Source: Fulvitalea axinellae
GTDB taxonomy: Bacteria; Bacteroidota; Bacteroidia; Cytophagales; Cyclobacteriaceae
Length of the DNA: 64,000 nt
Direction: 5' to 3'
Assembly (NCBI RefSeq): GCF_036492835.1
Contig: NZ_AP025314.1
Coordinates: 2,956,010-3,020,009 of the forward strand
The stretch's first letter is position 1. Each line of letters opens with the position of its first letter. Both the position numbers and the translations under genes were made by a program. Below are positions 1 to 11,600 of this stretch, piece by piece. A model generated the notes under the pieces. The model was given only the letters and a program-made list of their open reading frames with translations. It was not told the DNA's origin and ran no database searches.

Positions 1-2690
1 CGCATCGCTGGCGCCTTTGTCCACCAAAGCGGTCAAATCGACCGTGCCTCCGCAATTTGCTTTAGCGGTATTCGTAGCTACGAGCGTTGGCAAACCATTG
101 ATAACAACAAGAAGAGTTCCTTCGGCCAAGCAAGTTCCGCCTCCCGTATTTCTCACATAATAAGTCCCGCTCTCGGTTACTGTAGCGCTTGTGAGAATTT
201 CGCTGAAGTCAGGTTTCTTGGAGAATTCTACCGTTATCGCCTTGTTACCTACACCAGCGGTCAAATCGACATTTTCACAGCCCACCAACGGCGCCGTTTG
301 CAGATTCAGGTCGGGCGCTTCCTTAACGTTCACGTTTGTGGTGGTTTCGGCAGTCTGATTTTTCAGGCAAGCCGATGAGAGCAGTTCGACTTTAATCGTT
401 TGGTTGCCACCGTTCACGAAGGTGTGCGTGTATTCCGCTCCTTCTTCTCCCGTAATCTCAGTACCGTTCACAAACCAAGTATAAAGCGGTGTGGTACCAC
501 CATTTGTCGGTTTGGCTTTGAAAGTTAGGCTCTCACCTTTGCAGGTTTCGGAAGCGCTTACTTCCAGAGCTACAGCCGGCTTATCATCTTCTCCCTGAAT
601 CTCGAAGGTTTCAGAGATAAACTCATTATAACAGTCTTTGGCCGGAACTTTTGCGTAAACCAAATCTCCCGCCACCAAAGTGTTTTCGGTAAGGGTGATT
701 CCTGTTCCCAACAGTTGGTCCGGGCCTGTCATTACTTTGAACCAAGAAACAGTAATACCGTCTGGGGCGTCAACCTTTTGCAACTTCAACGTTACAGGGT
801 TAGCAGCACATTTAACGATATCGTCTTTTATTACGATAAAGTCCATGTCCTTCTTGGCCACATTCATCGTGAGTTCTGCGGACTCTTGCGTCGGTGAAGT
901 GGCGCAGGCCAACCCGGTGGTCAATTGCGCTTTTACCTTATCGCCGTCAGCAGGAGTATAACGATACGTCAAACCAGTAGCCACTTTTGTAGCGTTGACG
1001 TACCAATCGACAACCGGGCTTCCGCCGGCGTTGGTAAGCGTGGCGGTAAACTCCGTCTCGTCTCCCGGACAAACATCAGTGTTTCCGTCTATCGCAATCG
1101 AAGGCGTAACGCTACCCACATTAACGTCTACGGTGGTCGAAGTAACCGAACTTTCAGTCAAACAGTCTACACTGTTGCTTACTACCGTTACGCTTATTTG
1201 GTGGTCTCCCGCAGTCAAATCCGAACGTTTATAAATATTCGTATTGTTCGTCTGCTCTATTCCGTCTACTGTCCATTTGTATGTCAATGTTCCTTCGCCA
1301 CCCGTTACGTCAGCCGTAAAGGTCACTTCCTCGCCCGCACAAACAGCGGTGGCCGAACTGGTAAGGGCTACAGACATTGTTTTCTGAACAGCGATATTTC
1401 CGGTCTTGGTGTCTACCGAGGCTTCACACAGAACGTCGTCACGCTCAAATATTACCTCAATTTTAGTCGGGTCGTTTCCGAAGCTCGCGACCGACTTACC
1501 GCAAACGCCATCCTTAGCTTTCATTCTCAGGCTAATAAAGCGTCCGTTATCCGTAATCGATTCTGGTTTCGCGTCAGCAGGCGTCCAAACTACCGTAATT
1601 TTTCCTTCAGCAGGAGTTACCGCCACCACTTCGGCTCCGAAGGCGCTGTACCCCAAGGTTACCGCCTTGTTAGCTGGATTAGTAGGATCAGCCATTACCG
1701 GCTCTACCAAAGTAGCGTCATAAGTTATGGTGAATTGCGCTCCCGATATATCGTCAAAACCTCTTACAAGAACAGGATAGTCAAATTCGCTATCGGCGTC
1801 AACGCTCAAATCATTCGGGAAGAATAATCCGAAATCCAGCTCCCTGACAACTACGTTCACCTCAATTCTGTCGGATTCGCATCCTTCAGCGTCGGAAGAC
1901 GTAACGTAATATTTTCCTGTCACCAATTTTTCGGAAGTCAAAAGAGGCGTTCCGCCAGCCGCGACAGAATACCACTTAAGGTTTATACCGTCGGCGTCAA
2001 GATCAGCGACCGTTTTCTCTCCGCAGAAGTTTTGGTTCTCCCTACCCGCAACATCAGGTGGAGTAATAGTGGTCGGATCCTTAAACTCAACCGTCAATTC
2101 CACAGGGTCACTGTCGCAAACGACATTCGATACAGTCCAAGTCAGTTTATATGTAGTCCCTAATGTACCGGTAAATCTTGTTGTAGATGCTGTCGGAGAA
2201 TCCAATGTTCCTCCCGTACCAGAAGTGATAGTCCATTGTCCGGTTTCCCCTGCCGCTAAGGCGCTTCCTTCCAAAGTAACTTCCGTATCACCGCAAAGAG
2301 CCGGCAAAGGATCGACAGTCGCTACCGGTTTGGTCAAGACCTTAACCTCGTGTTCCGCCACATCGCTATCGCCACAACTATTTGTCGCTGTCGCTTTCAC
2401 AGTGGCCGTACCGTCAAATGTTCCTGACCAGGTTACTTGCCCTGTATTAGCGTCAATCGCTCCCGCAACATTCGGTTCCAAAGTATACTTTAAAGTAGCC
2501 CCGGCAGTTGTTGTAGTCGCAGTGAAAGTAGTTGTTGCGGTTCCTTGGCAAATATTCTCAATAGAAGTAGCCGCAAACACAGGCTTTGCAGGAGGACTAG
2601 AGTCGGCTGGACCGTCTACAGTAGCGGTTTTCTCGTCGGACTCACAACCTGTCGCCAAATCTTTAACCTTCACTTTATAATCACCAGCAT
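1..2690 (-). repeat. Large supra-module, copy B (continues past left edge)
   Basis: Second copy of the block at about 3780-6600, in the same order and on the same strand. Similarity is still visible at position 1, so the repeat probably extends beyond the window. The two copies are separated by SprB-type modules (about 2690-3780). Confidence 0.75.
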
Positions 2691-5600
2691 CCAAGGCGTT
2701 CACCATGAATGGGCTGGTTCCAGCGACATAAGCGCCTCCGTTAACCGAGAATTCGTAATTCCCTGCTACGTTAACTTCTATCTTAAGAGTTCCGTCAGTT
2801 ACTCCGCAGTCAGAAAGCCTTGTCGTGGTCAGAATAATATCACCCACGTCCAGACCTTCAGCATTATCCTCAATTAACACAGGTTTCACGGATGATTCGC
2901 AACCGCTAACCTTATTGACTACTTTGAGTGTATAATTACCCGCAGCTAGGGATTCGAAAACTCCTTTATCATTTTTCGTTACCGTAGCTCCTTGCGCAAG
3001 GTGATATTCATAATCCGTTCCCACAGGATCGACAGACGTAATCACCACTTTTCCATTGTCGGCAAGACAAGATGTTACATGAGTCACATCAAAAGCGAAG
3101 TCGTCCACATTGACCTTCGGAGCGAAATCGACATCGGTTGTTCCTTCGCAACCGCTAACGGCGTCTCGCACTTTCACGACATATTTCGCTTCGTATGCGA
3201 GGTTATCAAACAAGTGCGAATTCTGCTCGGCCCTGACTACGTTTCCGTCGCCATCCTCCAAGGTGTAAAAGTAGTCCGTACCGCCAGTGGCAGTTACCGT
3301 AATACTTCCGTCGGTAGTGGCACATGAACTCGGGTCAACAAAAGTCGCTGAAACAGTAAGGTCGGTTGCGCCGTCAACAACTGTCACAGTCTCGACTTTC
3401 ACGCACTTTCCACTTCCCGCATAGCGTACTTTGATCTCGTAATTGCCAGCGGTCAGGCCAGTGAACGTAGCGTCAGTTTGAACTGTAGCGAAGTCATCTT
3501 TCGAATACTCCAACCCTGTTCCAGTGTATTTTACTTCAATCTGCCCATTTCCTCCGGTTCCGCACAATGTATTGTTTGTCACTGTCGGGTCGCCAACTCG
3601 CAGAATATCCGGATTGATAGTCACATCTATATCAAGCTCTCCACTTTCACAATCAGTGACCTTGTCTTTAACCATGACTTTGTAAACGCCACTGACGGTC
3701 ACCTCTTCCGGATTAGCAACCACATTGGAAGACGGATCTTTGAAAATCAAATCGTAATTGGCTCCCGTATCGGTGTTCGCCACGTCAACCAGGGCCTTAA
3801 TGTCGGCGGGTTGACCACAGTCAGTCTCCAGCGTATTTGACGTCAACGCAAGTTTTGGACTTTCACCTACCGAGACGTTCAAGCTTCCTTCATCCGCAGG
3901 GCAACTTCCTCCGGCACCAGCATCACGCACATAGTACGTTCCGCTTTCAGTCACTACGCTACCGCCTACAGGAACAGTGAAGTCTTTGTCTTTGAAGTAT
4001 TCCGGAGTTACGCCAGTGCCTTTTACTCCTGTAGCCAAATCAACGTTACCACAACCTTGCAACAGCGAGGTCACTAGATCTAAAGAAGGTGATTCCTGCA
4101 CGTTAACAGTCACTTCCTTTGTTACGGGATCCAAACAAGACGCAGTCGGTGTCATTTCGACTTTGACAGTCACATTCCCTGTTGCTACAAATGTTCTGTT
4201 AAATTCAGGGCTTGTTCCTTCTGAAATCTCCGTTCCGTCAATAAACCATTTATATTTTGGAGTAGAGCCTGCATTTTCAAGAGGAGTAGCCGTAAACTTC
4301 ACAGGCGTGCCTTTACATGGCGTTGTGCTTTCAGCGGTCAAGTCTACTTTGGCTGTGGCACTTTCTCCTAAAATGACAAGATTCTCAGAACGATATTCTT
4401 TATAACAGTCTTTAGCTCCAACTTTAGCGTAAACCCAATCGTGCTCAGCCAAAAGGGTTCCCCCAACATTTAGGATCATTCCATTTCCTAATTTCTCATC
4501 ATCGCCAAAAATCGGAATTTTATACCATTCAACACTCACCCCAGCCGGAGCGTCAATTGGTCTTATCTCAAGTTTTACCGTCTTTGCGCCACACTTGACT
4601 ATATCATCTTTGACCAGCTCAAACTTCATTTCCTTATCCCCAGTACTGATCGTAAGGACATTTGATTCTGGGTCAGTAACCGTTGAGCATGCAATGTCTG
4701 CTGTCAACAATTGGGCTTTCACTTTGTCGTTATTCGCCGGGTCGTATTTATATGTCGTCTTGTTGACTCCACGATCTTGTTCGGTTCCGTTCACAAACCA
4801 GACTACAGTCGGGGTAGCGCTGGCGTTTGTCAACGTAGCTGTAAACTCGACCTCTTCGCCCGAGCAAATCGAAGTTTCTCCATTCAGTGAAATTGTCGGC
4901 GTGACGGTTCCCACATTTACGTCCACCGAGTTGGAGGCGACAGTTCCGTTAACCAAACAATCTGTTTCCGTACTTACGACAGTCACGCTTACAGCGTGAT
5001 CCCCATCGGCCAAGTCGTTTCTGCTGTATGTAGAAGAGGTCGTTGTGGTTTCTGTTCCGTCAACAATCCATTTATAAGACAGCGTGCCCTCTCCGTTAGT
5101 CACATTGGCCGTAAACGTCACATTATCCCCTGCACAAACAGCGGTAGCCGAAGCCGTCAAGGTTACGGTCATTTCCTTTTTCACCTTGACATTTCCTTCC
5201 CCGAGTATTACCTCGGCAGAACAGAGCGGAGTATCTCCGAAAGCGACATTGACGGCAGACATAGTCACTTTTTCTTCTCCGCAAACATTCTCTTTAGCCT
5301 TAAAATTAATGCCTAACAGCTGTGAATTATCAGCTAGCGTTTCCGGTAAAAGATCAGCGGGAGCCCACAACACCCTAACTTCTCCAGCGGACGGATTAGT
5401 CGCCAAGATCTCAGCGCCGAAAGCGGAATGCGATAACGAGACGTTTATTCCACTGGAAATAACAGGCTCGACCAAAGCGGGGTCGTAGTTTATAGTGAAA
5501 TTAGTTCCCGCTATTTCCTCAAAACCTTTTATATAAATAGGGAAATCGAAATTGTCACCCGCATCAACATCAACATTGGAAAGCGTGAAGACTACCTCAC

Positions 5601-8600
5601 GCTCAGACAATTCGACTGTCACCTTTTTTCGGTCAGACTCACATCCTGTTCCATTTACCGAGGCCACATAATAATCTCCGGCCACCAACGGTTCTGTAGA
5701 AGCCAAAGGAGTGTCAGAAGTCAGAGAAGAGAACCACTTCAGGTTCGCTCCTGACGCCTCAAGATCCGCTACAGTCGGCGAATCGTTCTGGCAGAAGCCT
5801 TGAGTTGGTTTATTTACAACAGGCGCCGTAATCGCCGAGGGATCGTTAAAAGTAACCGTAACCACACTCGACTTAGCGGAACATGCTCCGTTCGAAACAA
5901 CCCACTCAAGAGTGTAAGTGCTACCCAAAGACCCTGTCAACTTGGCCAAAGGACTATTCGCATTGTCCAAGCTACCTCCCGTTCCAGTCAAGATTGTCCA
6001 GGTTCCTGTTTCTCCCGAAGCTGGTGTATTTCCTCCTAATTGATACTCGGTCACCCCGCACAGTGTTGGGGCCGAAGTAGCCGTGGCGACAGGAACTCGT
6101 TTAACCTCAATTTCTTTCTCCACAAATTTATCCGCACCGCAACTACCTGAAGCGGTTGCTGTAACAGTAGCGGTTCCTACAAAAGTAGGAGCCCACGTAA
6201 TGATTCCATTTGCGTCTACGCCTCCCGCAGAAACCGGCGACAAGCTATAAGTCAATGTTGAGCTTCCCGTAACAGTCGCTTTTGCCGAAGTTGTAGCCTC
6301 GCCCAAGCAAACCGACGAAGGAATTCCCGCTTCAAAAACCGGAAGTTTAACCCGTTCTTTTACGTTTACGGAATGAGTGGCCTCAGTATTTGAGCCACAA
6401 TCGCCAGAGGCTGTCGCCTTAATCTGGGCTGTTCCCACAAAATCCACATCCCAACTTACGATACCGCTAGTCTCCCCTATTGTCCCGGCACCGGCAGGCG
6501 AAATCGAATATTTTATTGAAGTGGAATTATCAGCATCAGCGATAAAAGTAGTATTGAGAGTTCCACCACAAATCTCGGTAGGATTGGAAACCAAGAAGTT
6601 AGGAACACCCAAGCTTCCCTTAACCTGAACCGTCGTTTCAGTCGTTTCCACATTACCGCAGTCATCTTTCGCAGTCGCCGTAATAGTGGCGTTTCCTTCA
6701 AAAGTATCGTCCCAATCCAATACATTTCCGGCAAACGTACCCGCACCCAAAGGTTGAACACTAAACTCTATCGATGTTGAGTTAGTGGCCGTCGCTACGA
6801 AAGTGGTGTTTGCTGGATTTCCACAAAGCTCGCTTACAGTCGTCGGATCAAAAACAGGTTTTCCGACCACTCCTTTTACGGTAACCGTAAACGTGGCTGG
6901 CGTCGATGTACAGATCGCAGTGGCCGTTAGCGTATTTGTTATATCGTATGTACCGGGCGTACTGGCCGAAAGGTCAATTTCCCCGGTGGTCGAATTCAAA
7001 GCCAACCCTGTAGCCGGTGTTACCGAAAAGGTTCCTTTACTGGCTCCCATTCCCATTACTGGAGCAGGGTCTACAGCGTCAACGCAATATTCGGTCGCTC
7101 CGAAAGTGAAATCCGCTTTCGCGACTTCCTCTACAGTAACGTCAATCGCCGTTCTTTCGCTGACACAACCTCCTTGTACTGTTTCAGCGTAATATGTCGT
7201 GCCGTTTGTCAGTGTCACGGCACCATCCAAAGCGGTGCCTCCTGTTGCCGTTGCAAACCATGAGATTGTACCTACAGCCGTAGCTGACAGATCCGCAACC
7301 GTATGAGGTTCATTGGAACAAAACTCCTGATTCGAGGCGACAGGTTTCGCTGTCTTTAGGATTTTCACTTTTACGGGAGTGGAAACGATATCTCCGCATG
7401 GGGCCCCGCTCTTGACCGTATTTATAATAGTATACTCTCCTGCCGGACTTGCCGAAAGGTCAATTTTCCCTGTTGAGGCATTGATTGACAGTCCCGTACC
7501 CGAAGTAACCGTAAACATTCCTTTTACCGCCGAGCCCGTCATAGTCGGGCTTGGATCAACATCTGTTGAACAAAAAGATGCGGCAAACGTGAACTCCGCC
7601 GTAGGTGCGGTCTCAATTGTAACCAAAGAGCCCGAACGGGCGCTCACGCAAATTCCGTTCGTCGACTCCGCGTAATACGTCGTTCCGGTTGCCAAGGCCG
7701 TAGTCGAAGGCAAAGCCGTCCCGCCTGTCGCGTTGGCGAACCAGGACACTCCCGCAGGCTGAAGATCGGCGACCGTGGCCAAGTCCGTCGAGCAGAATGT
7801 CTGGTCCGTAACCGTCGGCGTGTCTGGCGTTTTGGTAACCTTCACCGTTACCGCCCCGGACTCCACAGCCGCGCAGGCGCCGCCGGGATCTACCGTGTTC
7901 TTTATGGTGTATGTCCCTTCGGTACTCGCCGAAAGGTCGATTTCACCCGTCGTGGCATCGATCGCCAAGCCGGCGGGTGTAGCAGTGAAAGTCCCTTTTA
8001 CCGAAGTCCCGGTCATCGACGGAGTCGGATCCGTTTCAGAGGTGCAGTACTCCCCTTTGGCGAAAGTGAATTCCGCCGTAGGCGATTCCTCGATCGTTAC
8101 CAAAGAGCCCGATCGGGCGCTCACGCAAATTCCGTTCGTCGACTCCGCGTAATACGTCGTGCCGGTTACCAGAGCAGTCGTCGAAGGCAAAGCCGTCCCG
8201 CCTGTCGCGTTGGCGAACCAGGACACTCCCGCAGGCTGAAGATCGGCGACCGTGGCCAAGTCCATCGAGCAGAATGTCTGGCCCGTAACCGTCGGCGTGT
8301 CAGGCGTTTTGGTGATCTTCACCGTTACCCCCGCCGACTCCACCAGGGCGCAGGCGCCACCGGGATCAACCGTGTTTTTTATAGTGTATGTGCCTTCCGT
8401 ACTGGCCAAAAGGTCGATCTCTCCGGTCCCAGCGTCTATCGCCAAACCGGCTGGTGTCGCCGTGAAAGTCCCTTTTACCGAAGTCCCGGTCATCGACGGG
8501 CTCGGATCCGCTTCCGCGGTGCAATATTCCCCTTTGGCGAAAGTGAATTCCGCCGTAGGCGATTCCTCGATCGTAACCAAAGAGCCCGATCGGGCGCTCA

Positions 8601-11600
8601 CGCAAAGTCCGTTAGTGGACTCCGCGTAATAGGTCGTGCCGGTTACCAAAGCCGTAGTCGAAGGAAAAGCCGTCCCGCCTGTCGCGTTGGCGAACCAGGA
8701 CACTCCCGCAGGTTGAAGATCGGCGACCGTGGCAGTGGCCGTAGAGCAGAAAGTCTGGTCCGTAACCGTAGGGGCGTCTGGCGTTTTGGTGACCTTCACC
8801 GTCACTCCCGCCGACTCCACCGGGGCGCAAGCGCCACCGGGATCTACCGTATTCTTTATGGTGTATGTCCCTTCGGTACTGGCCGAAAGGTCGATCTCCC
8901 CGGTTGTGGCGTTTATCGCCAAACCGGCCGGAGTCGCCGTGAATGTCCCTTTTACCGCGGTCCCGGTCATCGACGGAGTCGGGTCCGTTTCAGAGGTGCA
9001 GTACTCGCCTTTGGCGAACGTGAACTCGGCCGTCGGCGCTTCCTCGATCGTTACCAAAGAACCGGAACGCGCGCTCACGCAAATTCCGTTCGTAGACTCC
9101 GCATAATACGTCGTTCCGGTTGCCAAGGCCGTTGTTGAAGACAAAGCCGTCCCCCCTGTTGCGTTGGCGAACCAGGACACTCCCGCGGGTTGAAGATCGG
9201 CGACCGTGGCCAAGTCCGTCGAGCAGAAAGTCTGGCCCGTAACCGTCGGCGTGTCAGGCGTTTTGGTGACCTTCACCGTCACCGCCCCGGACTCCACAGC
9301 CGCGCAGGCGCCACCGGGATCAACCGTATTTTTTATGGTGTATGTGCCTTCGGTACTGGCCGACAGGTCGATCTCCCCGGTAGTGGCGTTTATCGCCAAA
9401 CCGGCCGGAGTCGCCGTGAATGTCCCTTTTACCGCGATCCCGGTCATCGTAGGGCTCGGATCGGTTTCCGAAGTGCAGTACTCGCCTTTGGCGAAAGTGA
9501 ACTCGGCCGTCGGCGCTTCCTCGATCGTCACCAGCGAGCCCGAACGCGCGCTCTCGCAGATTCCGTTCGTCGACTCAGCGTAATAGGTCGTGCCGGTTAC
9601 CAGGGCTGTCGCCGGAGGCAAAGCCGTCCCCCCTGTCGCGTTCGCGAACCAGGACACGCCGGCCGGTTGCAGGTCGGCGACCGTAGCCGTGGCCGTAGAG
9701 CAGAAACTCTGGGCCGTAACCGTCGGGGTGTCAGGCGTTTCGGTGATCTTCACCGTTACACCAGCCGACTCCACCGTCGCGCAAACGCCGGCGGGATCGA
9801 CCGTGTTCTTTATGGTGTATGTCCCTTCGGTACTGGCCGAAAGGTCGATCTCCCCGGTTGTGGCGTTTATCGCCAAACCGGCTGGAGTCGCCGTGAATGT
9901 CCCTTTTACCGCGGTCCCGGTCATCGACGGGGTCGGGTCCGTTTCAGAGGTGCAGTACTCGCCTTTGGCGAACGTGAACTCGGCCGTAGGCGATTCCTCG
10001 ATCGTTACCAAAGAACCGGAACGCGCGCTCACGCAAATTCCGTTCGTAGACTCCGCATAATACGTCGTTCCGGTTGCCAAGGCCGTTGTTGAAGACAAAG
10101 CCGTCCCCCCTGTTGCGTTGGCGAACCAGGACACTCCCGCCGGTTGCAGATCGGCGACCGTGGCCAAGTCCGTCGAGCAGAAAGTCTGGTCCGTAACCGT
10201 CGGCGTGTCAGGCGTTTTGGTAACCTTCACCGTTACCCCCGCTGACTCCACCGCCGCGCAGGCGCCGCCGGGATCTACCGTGTTCTTTATGGTGTATGTG
10301 CCTTCCGTACTAGCCGAAAGGTCGATATCACCGGTCGTGGCGTTGATCGCCAAGCCGGCCGGTGTAGCAGTGAACATACCTTTTACCGAAGTCCCGGTCA
10401 TCGACGGGCTCGGATCCGCTTCCGAGGTGCAGTATTCCCCTTTGGCGAAAGTGAATTCCGCCGTAGGCGATTCCTCGATCGTTACCAAAGAGCCCGATCG
10501 GGCGCTGACGCAAATTCCGTTCGTCGACTCCGCGTAATACGTCGTGCCGGTTGCCAAGGCCGTAGTCGAAGGCAAAGCCGTTCCGCCCGTAGCGTTCGCG
10601 AACCAGGAAACTCCGGCCGGTTGCAGATCGGCGACCGTGGCCAAGTCCGTCGAGCAGAAAGTCTGGTCCGTAACCGTCGGCGTGTCAGGCGTTTTGGTAA
10701 TCTTCACCGTCACTCCCGCCGACTCCACCGTGGCGCAAACGCCGGCGGGGTCAACCGTATTCTTTATGGTGTATGTCCCTTCGGTACTCGCCGAAAGGTC
10801 GATATCACCGGTCCCGGCGTTGATCGCCAAGCCGGCCGGTGTAGCAGTGAACGTACCTTTTACCGAAGCGCCGGTCATAGTTGGGGTCGGATCCGCTTCC
10901 GAGGTGCAGTACTCCCCTTTGGCGAACGTGAATTCGGCCGTAGGCGATTCCTCGATTGTCACCAGCGAACCCGAACGGGCGCTCACGCAAATTCCGTTCG
11001 TCGACTCCGCGTAATACGTCGTGCCGGTTGCCAAGGCCGTTGTTGAAGACAAAGCCGTCCCCCCTGTCGCGTTGGCGAACCAGGACACTCCCGCCGGTTG
11101 AAGATCGGCGACCGTGGTCAAGTCCGTCGAGCAGAATGTCTGGTCCGTAACCGTAGGGGCGTCTGGCGTTTTGGTGACCTTCACCGTTACAGCCCCGGAC
11201 TCCACAGCCGCGCAGGCGCCACCGGGATCAACCGTGTTTTTTATTGTGTATGTGCCTTCCGTACTGGCCGAAAGGTCGATTTCACCCGTCGTGGCGTTGA
11301 GCGCCAAGCCGGCGGGTGTAGCAGTGAAAGTCCCTTTTACCGAAGTCCCGGTCATCGACGGGCTCGGATCCGTTTCAGAGGTGCAGAACTCCCCTTTGGC
11401 GAAAGTGAATTCCGCCGTAGGCGGTTCTTCTACCGTAACGGTAACCGAATTCTTTGTGGCGTTAATTCCCGCATCACAGCCATCTGCGGTCGAAACGGAG
11501 ATTATTGTATATGTTGTCGTAGCTGTCGGGCTTACCGTTATCGGGTCTCCTGAACTATAGTTTGTTTTGTTTATAGCATTGGTCCCGTCATTTAATTCGA

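Noticed and set aside
925..1827. Plus-strand frame of 300 codons opposite the adhesin
   Set aside because: Shadow of the adhesin frame; Arg/Ser-rich with no motif, signal or plausible start context.
9190..10092. Plus-strand frame of 300 codons opposite the adhesin
   Set aside because: It is antisense to the repeat array; its length follows from the GC-rich periodic sequence and it repeats with the 477-bp unit. No known motif.
7640..11440. Regular repeats that might be a CRISPR array
   Set aside because: The repeat unit is 477 bp, continuous in a protein frame, with no short repeats separated by unique spacers.
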